NCBI GenBank assembly: GCA_024346835.1 | Contig: AP024867.1 | Coordinates: 372,001-436,000 of the forward strand | Direction: 5' to 3' | DNA: 64,000 nucleotides | From: Vibrio comitans | GTDB lineage: Bacteria; Pseudomonadota; Gammaproteobacteria; Enterobacterales; Vibrionaceae | Position numbers and translations under genes: made by a program | Notes under the pieces: generated by a model | Database searches by the model: none | Told to the model about the DNA's origin: nothing | The model's input: the letters and a program-made list of their open reading frames with translations, nothing else | Shown: in pieces, positions 54,684 through 64,000 of the stretch | Layout of the letters: the number at the start of each line of letters is the position of its first letter | Position numbering within the stretch: the first letter of the stretch is position 1

Positions 54684-55307
54684 TTACTTCGCAGTAACCC
54701 AAAGGATTTGCGCGTCTTGTTCACTGCGCGAAACCAGCGCATGACCCATATTTGCGTCGTAATAAACACTGTCACCTTCAGCAAGTACCAAAGGCTCATA
54801 AAATTCGGTGTACAGGGTGACTTCACCGGACAAAATGAGTAGAAACTCCTCTCCATCGTGTCTAACCCACCCCTGAAATTCATCGAAGCTTCGTGCATGC
54901 ACCACAGATTTGAATGGCATCATTTTTTTCTGTGACATCTCGGTAGCCAACAACTCATGCTCATAAGTGGCCGTAGGGTGAGGCTTACCTTGCCCCTTCA
55001 TCGTAATGTCTCTTCGCCCGCTAGCCCCTTTATTCTTGGGCGGAGCAAACAACTGAGGCATGTCAATATCTAAGCCAGAGGCCAGCTTTTGCATTGCCTG
55101 AAAGGTCGGGCTGATTTGTTCATTCTCTATCTTACTTAGCGTTGAACGAGCCAACCCTGTGCGCTGACTTGCTTCCTCAAGTGTTAAACCAAGCTGGCTA
55201 CGGATTGACTTAATTTTGTCACCTAACTTTAATGGTTCAACGCTGTTTTCTACTGAGGACTTCTCTATGGTTAATGATGGATAATCATCCAGTTTGGGTT
55301 CTTTCAT
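54684..55307 (-). CDS. XRE-cupin transcriptional regulator
   Basis: This is a roughly 207-residue protein with an XRE helix-turn-helix (IRSQLGLTLEEASQRTGLAR, STLSKIENEQISPTFQAMQK), followed by a linker and a C-terminal cupin (HDGEEFLLILSGEVTLYTEF, ADAN-like SVYYDANMGHALVS). Such regulators sense small metabolites through the cupin. It sits between gcvT and gcvH, in line with control of glycine catabolism. The start is uncertain: ATG at 55307 follows AAGGA by five bases and is chosen over 55319 and 55331. Confidence 0.88.
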   Translation of the reverse strand: MKEPKLDDYPSLTIEKSSVENSVEPLKLGDKIKSIRSQLGLTLEEASQRTGLARSTLSKIENEQISPTFQAMQKLASGLDIDMPQLFAPPKNKGASGRRDITMKGQGKPHPTATYEHELLATEMSQKKMMPFKSVVHARSFDEFQGWVRHDGEEFLLILSGEVTLYTEFYEPLVLAEGDSVYYDANMGHALVSRSEQDAQILWVTAK

Positions 55308-55534
55308 GAGGTCCTTCATCTTAATCTTCATCCAATTTCTTGATTGAAAAGTGTGCCACAAAAAGGCAGTCAGGATGAAGAGCATAGAGCAAGATTAAGT
55401 GAGAGATAAGTTACATTCTTGACTTTTTTGTTTCCAATAGGAAATTTCGACTTGAGAATGTACACAACTCGGTTTATTTTATCTGCAATAGTGCTTTTAT
55501 TAATTCAAATCTGATTAAGTTGGAGATTCAAAAA

Positions 55535-55915
55535 ATGGACAACACCCTTAAGTTTGCTGATAGCCATGAGTGGGTTAAAGACAACGGTGACGGTACGGTT
55601 ACTATCGGTATCTCAGAGCACGCTCAACAGATGCTAGGTGATGTTGTATTTGTCGACCTACCAGAAGTAGAAGAAAACATTGAAGCTGGTGACAGCTTTT
55701 CATTGGTTGAGTCTGTAAAAGCAGCGTCAGACATCTACGCACCAATCACAGGTGAAATCGTTGAAATCAACGAAGAACTAGAAGATAGCCCTGAGCTAAT
55801 CAACGAAGAACCGTACGAAGGCGGTTGGATTGTTAAGGTGAAACTAGAAGATCCATCTGAGCTAGACAACCTAACTAGCGCAGAAGATTACCTAGCTAGC
55901 ATCGAAGACGAGTAA
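55535..55915 (+). CDS. gcvH: Glycine cleavage system H protein
   Basis: This 126-residue lipoyl carrier starts [18 protein letters not shown]. The lipoylated Lys62 lies in [11 protein letters not shown], and [17 protein letters not shown] is a family motif. GGAGATTC precedes the ATG at 55535. It shuttles the aminomethyl group between GcvP and GcvT. It is divergent from the XRE-cupin regulator, and 203 bases with a hairpin separate it from gcvP. Confidence 0.97.
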   Translation: MDNTLKFADSHEWVKDNGDGTVTIGISEHAQQMLGDVVFVDLPEVEENIEAGDSFSLVESVKAASDIYAPITGEIVEINEELEDSPELINEEPYEGGWIVKVKLEDPSELDNLTSAEDYLASIEDE

Positions 55916-55956
55916 CCCTCTTCGGTTTTATTAAGTTAAAACAATAGCTTTTAAGT

Positions 55957-55976
55957 ATCCCCGCAACTGCGGGGAT
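55957..55976 (+). terminator. Hairpin between gcvH and gcvP
   Basis: ATCCCCGC, loop AACT and GCGGGGAT form an eight-pair GC-rich stem. It lacks a T run, so it may protect the gcvH mRNA end or lower gcvP expression rather than terminate. Confidence 0.55.
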
Positions 55977-56118
55977 CTTGCCATTCAGAGACACGTATAA
56001 GAGAGCAAGAATGCTCCACATCGAAAGCCTGAATTGCACTCTCGCTTGCAAAAGCAACTAGGAAACTGAATCACCCCTAAAGTCTCGTAGAAGGCTTCAA
56101 GTAAGGTATAAAGGAATT

Positions 56119-58986
56119 ATGACTGATCTACTACGCAGTTTGAGTACAGATAACGAATTTGTTGCACGCCATAACGGTCCCAACTTAACTGATCAAAAAA
56201 CAATGCTTGAGCGCATCAAAGCTGAGAGCCTAGATGAGCTTGTTCAACAAACGGTGCCTCAACAAATCCGTTTAGAGAAGCCTCTGACTCTAGATGCACC
56301 ACTGAGTGAAGCAGGCATGCTAGAGGAAATGAAGAAATTTGCTCAGCAAAACCAAGTTAAGCGTACCTTTATCGGTCAAGGTTACTACAACACCTTCACG
56401 CCAAACGTAATCTTGCGCAATGTTCTCGAAAACCCAGGTTGGTACACAGCGTACACGCCATACCAACCAGAGATTTCTCAAGGACGCCTTGAAGCCCTAC
56501 TAAACTACCAGCAAATGGTTATTGACCTTACGGGCATGGAAATTGCCAATGCTTCTCTTCTCGATGAAGCAACGGCTGCGGCAGAAGCGATGACTCTGTG
56601 TAAGCGCGCTGGTAAAAGTAAGAGTAAGACCTTCTTCGTGGCGAACGACGTTCATCCTCAAACCATTGAGGTTGTTAAAACTCGCGCTGAATATATCGGC
56701 TTTGAAGTTCAAATTGGCGATCTAGATTCCTTACCAGAGCAAGACGTGTTCGGTGCGCTAGTTCAATATCCAAATACAACCGGTGATGTGCGAGACCTGA
56801 CTGACATCATCGCTAAAGCACAAGCAAATAAAACACTGGTTACTGTCGCGACAGACCTTCTAGCTTCGACGCTAATCAAGCCTGCTGGCGAGATGGGCGC
56901 TGATGTAGTGATTGGCTCAGCACAGCGCTTTGGTGTGCCTATGGGTTACGGCGGTCCTCACGCAGCATTCATGGCTACCCGAGACAAGCACAAGCGTACT
57001 ATGCCAGGTCGTGTTATTGGCGTATCTATCGATACCAACGGTAACCAAGCACTGCGCATGGCAATGCAAACACGTGAGCAACATATCCGTCGTGAGAAAG
57101 CGACCTCAAACATCTGTACAGCTCAAGCACTACTTGCCAACATGGCAGCGTTCTACGCGGTATTCCACGGTAGTGAAGGCCTTAAAACCATCGCTCGCCG
57201 CACGCACCACATGACAGCAATTCTAGCAGCAGGCTTGACTCAAGCTGGCTATGAACTAGCAAATAACTCGTTCTTCGATACCATTACTATTAACACTGGC
57301 GACAGAACAGATGCGCTTTACGGCGCTGCTCAACGTGACAACATCAACCTGCGTAAGCTAGACGGTAAACTAGGTGTGAGTTTCGATGAAACCACTACCA
57401 CGGCAGATATCGTTGCGCTATTTAGCGTATTCCAGGTGACTGAGTCTATTGAAGCGCTTAGTGCAGAAGTCGCGAAAAACGAATTTGCCGCAATTCCAGA
57501 AAGCTGCCGCCGCGAATCAGAGTTCCTAACCCACCCTGTGTTTAACACTCACCACAGTGAAACACAGATGATGCGCTACCTTAAGCAACTAGAGAACAAA
57601 GACTTCTCGCTAACGCACGGCATGATCCCTCTGGGATCTTGTACGATGAAGCTAAACGCTGCAGCGGAGATGATTCCAGTCACTTGGCCTGAATTCGGTG
57701 CTATTCACCCATTCGCACCAATTGAACAAGCAGCTGGCTATACCGCTCTAGCAAAAGATCTGAAAGCCAAGCTTTGTGAGATCACTGGCTACGATGACTT
57801 CTCACTTCAGCCAAACTCTGGCGCATCTGGCGAGTACGCAGGTCTAATTGCCATTCAACGCTACCACCAATCCCGTGGCGAAGGTCATCGTAATGTTTGT
57901 CTGATCCCAAGCTCAGCACACGGTACTAACCCTGCAACAGCATCTATGGTGTCGATGAAGGTTGTCGTAGTGAAGTGTGATGACGATGGCAACATCGACA
58001 TGGCAGATCTAGAGGCGAAGATTGAAAAGCACGCTGAGAACCTATCTAGCATCATGATCACCTACCCTTCAACTCACGGTGTATTTGAAGAGCATGTGAA
58101 AGAAGTGTGTGACAAGATCCATGCTGCAGGTGGCCAAGTGTACCTTGACGGTGCAAACATGAATGCACAGGTGGGTCTAACTACTCCAGGCTTTATCGGC
58201 TCAGATGTTTCGCATCTTAACCTACACAAAACCTTCTGTATTCCGCACGGTGGCGGTGGTCCAGGCATGGGCCCAATTGGTGTTAAATCTCACTTGGCAC
58301 CATTCCTACCAGGCCACATTGAAAATGGCTTACAAGGTCCAGATCACGCAGTTTCTGCTGCCGATATGGGCAGTGCTTCTATCTTGCCAATCTCATGGGC
58401 TTACATCGCAATGATGGGTGAGCAAGGCCTAACACACGCGACCGAAGTGGCAATCCTAAACGCGAACTACGTAATGGAGCGTCTGCTACCTTACTACCCA
58501 GTTCTATACCGCGGTAAGAATGGCCGAGTAGCACACGAGTGCATCATCGATATTCGCCCTCTTAAAGAAGAGACAGGTATCAGCGAAGAAGATATCGCTA
58601 AGCGTCTAATGGACTACGGCTTCCACGCGCCAACTATGTCATTCCCGGTAGCGGGTACGCTAATGGTTGAACCAACAGAGTCAGAAGATCTAGAAGAACT
58701 AAACCGCTTCTGCGACGCTATGATTGCCATCCGCAAAGAGATGAACAAGGTTCGTGACGGCGAATGGCCGTTGGACAACAACCCACTAGTTAACGCACCA
58801 CACACCCAGGTGGATCTTGCGAGCAGCGAATGGGATCGTCCATACCCACGTGAACTTGGCGCTTTCCCTTCACGTTCGCAACGTGTATGGAAATACTGGC
58901 CAACAGTAAACCGCGTCGATAACGTTTATGGTGACCGCAACCTGATCTGTTCGTGCCCGAGCATTGAAGAATACGTTGAAGAGTAG
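56119..58986 (+). CDS. gcvP: Glycine dehydrogenase (decarboxylating) GcvP
   Basis: This 955-residue fused P-protein starts [20 protein letters not shown]. The PLP-binding Lys704 lies in [18 protein letters not shown], with [16 protein letters not shown] and [14 protein letters not shown] segments before it. It decarboxylates glycine and passes the aminomethyl group to GcvH. AAAGGAATT precedes the ATG. It follows gcvH on the same strand and has a strong terminator. The length and sequence match the family throughout with no breaks. Confidence 0.97.
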   Translation: MTDLLRSLSTDNEFVARHNGPNLTDQKTMLERIKAESLDELVQQTVPQQIRLEKPLTLDAPLSEAGMLEEMKKFAQQNQVKRTFIGQGYYNTFTPNVILRNVLENPGWYTAYTPYQPEISQGRLEALLNYQQMVIDLTGMEIANASLLDEATAAAEAMTLCKRAGKSKSKTFFVANDVHPQTIEVVKTRAEYIGFEVQIGDLDSLPEQDVFGALVQYPNTTGDVRDLTDIIAKAQANKTLVTVATDLLASTLIKPAGEMGADVVIGSAQRFGVPMGYGGPHAAFMATRDKHKRTMPGRVIGVSIDTNGNQALRMAMQTREQHIRREKATSNICTAQALLANMAAFYAVFHGSEGLKTIARRTHHMTAILAAGLTQAGYELANNSFFDTITINTGDRTDALYGAAQRDNINLRKLDGKLGVSFDETTTTADIVALFSVFQVTESIEALSAEVAKNEFAAIPESCRRESEFLTHPVFNTHHSETQMMRYLKQLENKDFSLTHGMIPLGSCTMKLNAAAEMIPVTWPEFGAIHPFAPIEQAAGYTALAKDLKAKLCEITGYDDFSLQPNSGASGEYAGLIAIQRYHQSRGEGHRNVCLIPSSAHGTNPATASMVSMKVVVVKCDDDGNIDMADLEAKIEKHAENLSSIMITYPSTHGVFEEHVKEVCDKIHAAGGQVYLDGANMNAQVGLTTPGFIGSDVSHLNLHKTFCIPHGGGGPGMGPIGVKSHLAPFLPGHIENGLQGPDHAVSAADMGSASILPISWAYIAMMGEQGLTHATEVAILNANYVMERLLPYYPVLYRGKNGRVAHECIIDIRPLKEETGISEEDIAKRLMDYGFHAPTMSFPVAGTLMVEPTESEDLEELNRFCDAMIAIRKEMNKVRDGEWPLDNNPLVNAPHTQVDLASSEWDRPYPRELGAFPSRSQRVWKYWPTVNRVDNVYGDRNLICSCPSIEEYVEE

Positions 58987-59010
58987 TTAGAGCTCTAAAT
59001 TAACACTAAA

Positions 59011-59035
59011 GGCGAACCATTGGGTTCGCCTTTTT
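59011..59035 (+). terminator. Terminator of gcvHP
   Basis: GGCGAACC (59011-59018), loop ATTG and GGTTCGCC (59023-59030) are followed by TTTTT. It sits 25 bases after the gcvP stop. Confidence 0.92.
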
Positions 59036-59132
59036 GTTTATGAATAATTTAGTTTATCGCTATAACAATTCACTAGGATACAATTGTAGTTTTAGTTCTA
59101 TTAATCAAGTAGATACCACATAGCCCAAATAA

Positions 59133-59852
59133 CTAAAAATCAAACGACAAACTAAAATCCCAATAGCTAGCTTCACTTTCATTCAAATCAAAACGATAAG
59201 CAATATAAGGTTTCACACCCCACAAATTCAATATAAATCCTAGGTTCACGTAACTGTCTGCATACCCTTCTATTGGAGCGGTAAATTTGAAATCATTAAC
59301 ACTAATTACATCGTAATGGTTTTGATCATGCCCGTAGGATGCAGATAAACTTAACCACTGGGTAACCTCATAGTTGGTCCCAACTAATTTGTTGAAAAAA
59401 ATCTGTTGTCTTTGCACATCTAAGTTTGGAATGTCGGGATTATTTTCTATGTATTGCCCCTCAAAGTTGGTGTAAAAGACAAAATCATTCCATTGCGTCG
59501 CAGAAAAAAGACCAACAGTTGTTACATAAGTCTTGTCTGTATTCCCACCTACAGATACCGAAACTTCATTGTAAACTCGCTCAGCAATAAAAAATGAATA
59601 GCCAACACCGACATCCAAAAATTCATCAGTATCTAAAGAGCCGAAAACACGCCATGTTTCATTGATGTTGTAAGAAGCATTTAGCGTAAACACATAATCA
59701 CTTGAATAGTCACCCAGGAAGTCTGAGTTACTAACAGATATATCAAATGTCTCAGTAATGAAGTCAATGACTCCACTTTCTGAGTCCTGCTCTATTGAAG
59801 CAAATGAATAAGAAGAGAAATGAATAAGGATAACGGCTAGAAGTTTTTTCAA
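59133..59852 (-). CDS. Outer-membrane beta-barrel protein
   Basis: This 239-residue protein starts MKKLLAVILIHFSSYSFASI, a Sec signal. Amphipathic strands rich in aromatic residues follow (YVFTLNASYNINETWRVFGS, LSASYGHDQNHYDVISV) and it closes on SFDF with a terminal Phe. These features indicate an outer-membrane barrel of perhaps ten strands. It lies after the repeat-protein gene on the same strand, across a terminator. No transport or enzymatic role can be read. It is unrelated in detail to the barrel at 3608-4327 apart from type. Confidence 0.78.
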   Translation of the reverse strand: MKKLLAVILIHFSSYSFASIEQDSESGVIDFITETFDISVSNSDFLGDYSSDYVFTLNASYNINETWRVFGSLDTDEFLDVGVGYSFFIAERVYNEVSVSVGGNTDKTYVTTVGLFSATQWNDFVFYTNFEGQYIENNPDIPNLDVQRQQIFFNKLVGTNYEVTQWLSLSASYGHDQNHYDVISVNDFKFTAPIEGYADSYVNLGFILNLWGVKPYIAYRFDLNESEASYWDFSLSFDF

Positions 59853-59907
59853 GGCTCAGGTCTCAGTTTTCTAGACCATCCATGGACTGTATCGAACAAG
59901 ATAAAAA

Positions 59908-59930
59908 TAAGCCCTCTATTTGAGGGCTTA
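59908..59930 (-). terminator. Terminator of the repeat-protein gene
   Basis: TAAGCCCTC (59908-59916) and GAGGGCTTA (59922-59930) pair over a 5-base loop. On the minus strand it is followed by TTTTTATC. It lies 23 bases after the repeat-protein stop. Confidence 0.85.
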
Positions 59931-59953
59931 CTTAGACTAGCTAAAGCTAATTG

Positions 59954-61816
59954 TTACTTACGGTTGCGTAACATTTGACGAATGTTGTTACGCTGGCTTT
60001 GTGACAGTGAAGCGAACTTATTTCGAACATCTGCTGCTGAAAATTCGCTACCTTTAGGTGACCATGAACCTACTTCATTCATGTCACTATCACGAACAGT
60101 AACACCGCCATTTTCAACAATCACATAGCCATCAAGCTCACCGTGCGTTGATACTGCCCATGCGTTATCAGCGATTTTCTCAACACTGCGGCCATTATCC
60201 GCTTCCGGTGTTGCTTCGATTGGGTTTACAGGCGTGCCTTGGATCGGGTGACCGATGGTTGGCTTCCATGAACCGACGTAGTCGCCATCTGCATTGCGAA
60301 TTGTGAACTCACCATTCTCTAGAATGATGTAACCATCCAGCTCGCCGTGTGTTGATACTGCCCACGCGTTCTCAGCGATTTTCTCAACACTGCGGCCATT
60401 ATCCGCTTCCGGTGTTGCTTCAATTGGGTTTACAGGGGTGCCTTGGATCGGGTGACCGATGGTTGGCTTCCATGAACCGACGTAGTCGCCATCTGCATTG
60501 CGGATTGTGAACTCGCCATTCTCATGAATAATGTAACCGTCAAGTTCACCGTGCGTTGATACTGCCCACGCGTTCTCTGCGATTTTCTCAACACTGCGGC
60601 CATTATCTGCTTCTGGTGTCGCTTCAATTGGGTTTACAGGGGTACCTTGGATCGGGTGGCCAATAGTTGGCTTCCATGAACCGACGTAGTCACCATCTGC
60701 ATTGCGAATTGTGAACTCGCCATTCTCAAGGATGATGTAACCATCTAGCTCGTCGTGTGTTGATACTGTCCACGCGTTCTCTGCAATTTTCTCTACACTG
60801 CGACCGTTATCTGCTTCAGGCGTTGCTTCGATTGGGTTTGCAGGGGTGCCTTGGATCGGGTGACCGATGGTTGGCTTCCATGAACCGACGTAGTCGCCAT
60901 CCGCATTGCGGATTGTGAACTCGCCATTCTCATGAATGATGTAACCGTCAAGCTCACCATGCGTTGATACTGCCCATGCGTTATCAGCGATTTTCTCAAC
61001 ACTGCGGCCATTATCCGCTTCCGGTGTTGCTTCGATTGGGTTTACAGGCGTGCCTTGGATCGGGTGACCGATGGTTGGCTTCCATGAACCGACGTAGTCG
61101 CCATCTGCATTGCGAATTGTGAACTCACCATTCTCTAGAATGATGTAACCATCCAGCTCGTCGTGTGTTGATACTGCCCACGCGTTCTCAGCGATTTTCT
61201 CAACACTGCGGCCATTATCCGCTTCCGGTGTTGCTTCAATTGGGTTTGCAGGGGTGCCTTGGATTGGATGGCCAATGGTTGGCTTCCATGAACCGACGTA
61301 GTCACCATCTGCATTGCGGATTGTGAACTCGCCATTCTCATGAATGATGTAACCGTCAAGCTCGCCGTGTGTTGATACTGTCCATGCATTCTCAGCAATT
61401 TTCTCGATGCTACGGCCGTTGTCTGCTTCTGGTGTTGCTTCTAACGGGTTTGCTGGCTGATTATAAACAGGATTGCTAGGCGACATCTCAGGTAGGTTGA
61501 TTGAACCATCGGTAGAAGAGTTCTTACTATTGCTAGACGAACCGCTCAGTAAACCAGCAGCTAATGCAACAGAAGTTGTACCTACTACAGTCCAAACACC
61601 TTGGCTATCTTTTTCATAAACTGTGTCATCAATCATCACAACTCGTGCATCTTGGTTTTCTAGTTGCTCTAAAATTCGCGCATCAATTTGAGCCATCTGA
61701 GCATCAACTAAAAGTTGAGTCTGTATATTAGCCTCTTCTACGTTTACAGATTGTGCAAAACTGCCAAACGAAAGTGTTGCTAAAACAGTGGAAGCGATGA
61801 TCGTTTTTTTCATCAA
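59954..61816 (-). CDS. Exported protein with seven 68-residue tandem repeats
   Basis: This 620-residue protein has a signal peptide (MMKKTIIASTVLATLSFGSF then AQS). A helical head follows (MAQIDARILEQLENQDARVV), then a Ser/Asn linker, and six near-identical 68-residue units plus a diverged seventh (residues 123-587). Each unit contains EATPEADNGRSVEKIAENAW, VSTHGELDGYIIHENGEFTI and GSWKPTIGHPIQGTP. The tail is basic (SQRNNIRQMLRNRK). The DGYII-ENGEFTIRNADG-DYVGSW pattern suggests small beta-sheet modules. It may be a surface or matrix protein. The family is not recognised. Confidence 0.85.
   Translation of the reverse strand: MMKKTIIASTVLATLSFGSFAQSVNVEEANIQTQLLVDAQMAQIDARILEQLENQDARVVMIDDTVYEKDSQGVWTVVGTTSVALAAGLLSGSSSNSKNSSTDGSINLPEMSPSNPVYNQPANPLEATPEADNGRSIEKIAENAWTVSTHGELDGYIIHENGEFTIRNADGDYVGSWKPTIGHPIQGTPANPIEATPEADNGRSVEKIAENAWAVSTHDELDGYIILENGEFTIRNADGDYVGSWKPTIGHPIQGTPVNPIEATPEADNGRSVEKIADNAWAVSTHGELDGYIIHENGEFTIRNADGDYVGSWKPTIGHPIQGTPANPIEATPEADNGRSVEKIAENAWTVSTHDELDGYIILENGEFTIRNADGDYVGSWKPTIGHPIQGTPVNPIEATPEADNGRSVEKIAENAWAVSTHGELDGYIIHENGEFTIRNADGDYVGSWKPTIGHPIQGTPVNPIEATPEADNGRSVEKIAENAWAVSTHGELDGYIILENGEFTIRNADGDYVGSWKPTIGHPIQGTPVNPIEATPEADNGRSVEKIADNAWAVSTHGELDGYVIVENGGVTVRDSDMNEVGSWSPKGSEFSAADVRNKFASLSQSQRNNIRQMLRNRK
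60056..61450 (-). repeat. Tandem 204-base coding repeats, seven units
   Basis: Units 1-6 (61450 down to 60227) are each 204 bases and nearly identical; the seventh is partial and diverged. Units 1-5 alternate between two forms, HGEL/IIH and HDEL/IIL, which gives a 408-base higher-order repeat. Unit 6 is HGEL/IIL, a hybrid of the two. The pattern implies recent duplication and gene conversion. Confidence 0.9.
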
Positions 61817-61938
61817 AATTATTCTCTTCTCTTAAACATACCAAAATGCATCAATGCGGATAAGTTGGCGTTCCTGCCGTTGAGAGAATATTAAGTATCT
61901 TTACTTTGTAGAGCCATTCACCAAAATGACTAGCGCTA

Positions 61939-62892
61939 TTAACCAGAAGTTAACACTGAATCATTTTGTAACATTTGCTGCTTTAGAATAGAGGATAGGA
62001 TTTTTCGTAGCCATTTCGTCGTACCATCATGCTTATCTTTATGGCTAAAAAATAGATGTATATCTTTGAGCATTTCGACTTCTCGATCTTTTACACTCAA
62101 TGCTTTTAAATGAGGATAGCGCTGAACATTAAACAAACCTGAGTGAGGAAAGATTAGATCGGTTCTCGCTATTGTCTCCAAGACAACAGAGGGCAGATCT
62201 GAGCGTAATGCTACTTTTGGTATCAGAGCAAAGTCATCAAACACCTTCTCAGCAAATGTACGTCGAGTATTCCAATCAGCCACAATTAGAGCTGCTACCG
62301 GATATTTCGATAATTCACTCACTTTAACTGAATTGCCTTGAAGAGGATGATCCTCTCGAACAATTACTTTGAAGCAATCTGTTGCCAACTTACGACTGCT
62401 GATATCTTTGCGAGACAAGTCAATATCGTAATTTACGCCTATTTTTATGTCCCCTTTCACCATGTCCTCCAAACAAGTTTTAGACCAATTCACTAGGTGC
62501 CATTCAACATTTGGCGCTTGTTTAGACAGTGCAGAGAATAAATCACATCCTATTGCCTGCAGAATAAAAGGAGATATCGCCAATGTGATTCTTCCTTGCA
62601 GATCTTCCGGTTGAAAATCATTTAATGAATTCAGATTGTTCGCTAACTTCTCTAGCGTAGGGCTAATACTTTCAGACAAATCTTTCGCAAATGGGGTTGG
62701 ACTCAACCCTTTAGGTACTTTCACAAATAGTGGATCGTTGAAATGGTCTCGAAGTCGATTGAGCGATTTACTGAGCGCTGGCGCAGATACGTGCAATCTC
62801 AATGAAGCTTTCTGAAGGTTTTTTTCTTGGAAGATAATCTGAAATGTACGCAGAAGGTTAAGATCAAGATTGTTGTAAAACTGCTTAGCCAT
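61939..62892 (-). CDS. LysR-family transcriptional regulator
   Basis: This is a roughly 317-residue protein starting MAKQFYNNLDLNLLRTFQII. The helix-turn-helix continues NLQKASLRLHVSAPALSKSL and NDPLFVKVPKGLSPTPFA, close to the NodD/SyrM-like branch of LysR. The ATG at 62892 has AAAGGA upstream; a TTG at 62916 is less likely. It follows the cupin gene on the same strand and could control it or the nearby lyase gene. The effector is unknown. Confidence 0.9.
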   Translation of the reverse strand: MAKQFYNNLDLNLLRTFQIIFQEKNLQKASLRLHVSAPALSKSLNRLRDHFNDPLFVKVPKGLSPTPFAKDLSESISPTLEKLANNLNSLNDFQPEDLQGRITLAISPFILQAIGCDLFSALSKQAPNVEWHLVNWSKTCLEDMVKGDIKIGVNYDIDLSRKDISSRKLATDCFKVIVREDHPLQGNSVKVSELSKYPVAALIVADWNTRRTFAEKVFDDFALIPKVALRSDLPSVVLETIARTDLIFPHSGLFNVQRYPHLKALSVKDREVEMLKDIHLFFSHKDKHDGTTKWLRKILSSILKQQMLQNDSVLTSG

Positions 62893-63035
62893 TTCAATAA
62901 GTCCTTTTGTCGGCAAAATAATGCTGCAAAACTATTTAGTCTTGCCTATGTATCAAATGATTGTCATTAGATTAATAGCCATTATCAAGCGTTAACTGTA
63001 TAGGCAATTAAATTCGCGATGCAACTGTTTGATAT

Positions 63036-63425
63036 TTATTCCGCCTTCACACGCTCTGGCTTGCCTTTTTCATGAACGCGAAAAACGATTATCGTAGCAC
63101 CCTCTTCATCGGTTGTAGCTGTATGAACTTGATGTTGGGGGACTTTGGCAACTTGCCCTGCCGTCAAATGCAGATCCTCTTTCCCTTTTTGCCAGAGAGT
63201 GACGCTACCGTCGATAATATAGGCAAACTCCTCACCTGGGTGCCAGTGCTTAGGTAGGGAGGTCTTGGGAGGAATATAAACTCGACTAACAATAACCTCT
63301 GTGCCGGGCTTTCCTTCTAGTTCAGCAGACAATAAGTTCTCCAACTTAAGCTCGGTCGCTGAATGAGATGAAAAAGAAAGGCACACCAATCCAAATAATA
63401 AAAAGGGCTTTGTCATGCATTTCAT
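63036..63425 (-). CDS. Exported cupin-domain protein
   Basis: This 129-residue protein has a signal peptide (MKCMTKPFLLFGLVCLSFSS then HSA). The cupin fold has the metal-binding His/Glu motif PKHWHPGEEFAYIIDG and a second block PQHQVHTATTDE. It is a small single-domain cupin, probably binding a metal in the periplasm. AGAGGAACTTGCG precedes the ATG at 63425. It is divergent from the lyase gene and upstream of the LysR gene. The ligand is unknown. Confidence 0.85.
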   Translation of the reverse strand: MKCMTKPFLLFGLVCLSFSSHSATELKLENLLSAELEGKPGTEVIVSRVYIPPKTSLPKHWHPGEEFAYIIDGSVTLWQKGKEDLHLTAGQVAKVPQHQVHTATTDEEGATIIVFRVHEKGKPERVKAE

Positions 63426-63688
63426 CGCAAGTTCCTCTGTTCATGTGCAGTGGTTCTATTGTTATAGACCACAGCAGATACAAACTCATAGTTTTGCTGA
63501 ATGACTCAGTGCATTTAAATCCACTAGCTCTATGTAATCATTTGCTACCTTTAGTTACTTATTCCCTCTTCTACTTGCAAAGTAGAGCTTGATCACATGA
63601 AACGAATTGAGTAGTTCCGGCACTCTCTTACTGCAAATATAATAATACAAACAAGCAATATTGAACTGTCTACTGAGGAATAACCAAA

Positions 63689-64000
63689 ATGACACTTCGT
63701 AAAACAAAAATACTTGGCCTTGCCACGACCTTACTTTTATCTTCTCAAGCTTTTGCCATCACCTTTGATGACGTTGGTGATAACCGTGGTATCCCTGCAG
63801 ACTACGCTCAATATCGCCCAATACTTTCAGAATCGGAATTGCAGATTTCTGACCCTGCTGGCAAGAAAGGCAATAAGCTTTACATCGCGACCAACACCGA
63901 TTTCTCTGGCGTTGTGAACGAAGTATTTTATGTAGACAAGGACTCAGAGGCTTTCGTCTTTAAAATGACGGGAGATCACAAAAGAAACGAACTGCGTGTT
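63689..64000 (+). CDS. Truncated alginate-lyase-like gene (PL7 type), N-terminal part
   Basis: The frame starts at ATG 63689 after GAGGAA and runs off the right edge; only 104 codons are visible. MTLRKTKILGLATTLLLSSQ then AFA is a Sec signal peptide. The mature start ITFDDVGDNRGIPADYAQYR leads to VFYVDKDSEAFVFKM and GDHKRNELRV. The RNELR string matches the R(S/T/N)ELR motif of PL7-type alginate lyases (alginate lyase 2 fold). The gene would add an alginate-degrading enzyme to the PL6 lyase in this window. The rest lies outside. Confidence 0.7.
   Translation, partial: MTLRKTKILGLATTLLLSSQAFAITFDDVGDNRGIPADYAQYRPILSESELQISDPAGKKGNKLYIATNTDFSGVVNEVFYVDKDSEAFVFKMTGDHKRNELRV

Noticed and set aside
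54638..54898. 86-residue minus-strand frame overlapping the XRE-cupin regulator
   Set aside because: It lies in another frame of a well-supported regulator and has no independent ribosome site or family features.
55386..56118. Glycine riboswitch expected near gcv genes
   Set aside because: The conserved glycine aptamer core (such as CTCTCAGG after a GGAGAG stem) was not found upstream of gcvT, gcvH or gcvP; only a simple hairpin lies between gcvH and gcvP.
60056..61450. Regular repeats suggesting a CRISPR array
   Set aside because: The 204-base units are in one open reading frame with signal peptide and stop, and no short repeat/spacer pattern or cas genes exist.

Overview
The window looks like a stretch of a Vibrio genome. 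Supporting signs are a TonB system carrying a TtpC-type ExbB variant plus a DUF3450 partner, a trypsin-like protease ending in a GlyGly-CTERM tail, the split glycine-cleavage cluster, alginate-lyase genes and moderate AT richness. The species cannot be fixed from sequence alone. No rRNA, tRNA, CRISPR array, intact insertion sequence or integrase was seen.

Layout: 1-6.2 kb holds a truncated lipoprotein gene, a DUF4149-like membrane protein, a YcdX-type PHP phosphatase, a small secreted protein, a probable frameshifted small gene, a beta-barrel protein, a CPBP protease and a LysR regulator. 6.5-10.4 kb is the spermidine/putrescine importer potABCD. 10.5-15.6 kb is a looser stretch: a palindromic repeat, an AhpD-like gene with a striking upstream operator-like dyad, two small genes, about 1.1 kb of apparently decayed DNA, and an orphan coiled-coil membrane protein. 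15.7-27.5 kb is an iron-uptake block on the minus strand: TonB-dependent receptor, FhuF-like reductase, ABC ATPase, two permeases and a binding protein, then DUF3450-TtpC-ExbB-ExbD-TonB-TPR. Fur-like sites precede both halves, so ligand capture, its energising motor and iron release sit together.

27.7-30.2 kb carries three TadE/TadG-like genes with no Tad secretion machinery. 30.7-35.6 kb is an imelysin / di-haem DUF1111 / imelysin / DUF1513 cluster, probably iron related. 35.7-48.4 kb is mixed: a YegD-type Hsp70, a LysR regulator, a GlyGly-CTERM protease, an acetyltransferase, EF-P-like EfpL, an M42 peptidase, a cold-shock protein, an AraC regulator, a DUF3299 protein, an N-acyl-D-amino-acid deacylase-like enzyme and a GH13 alpha-glucosidase.

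48.6-52.4 kb has a BLUF blue-light sensor and a PL6 alginate-lyase lipoprotein with nested C-terminal modules. 52.5-59.0 kb is the glycine cleavage region: gcvT with two small downstream enzyme genes and an XRE-cupin regulator on the minus strand, and gcvH-gcvP on the plus strand; no glyA is present. 59.1-64 kb has a second beta-barrel protein, an exported protein with seven 68-residue repeats, a LysR regulator, a cupin and the start of a probable PL7-type alginate lyase. The main targets for new biology are the orphan coiled-coil membrane protein, the machinery-less Tad module, the repeat protein, the nested lyase domains and several small proteins.
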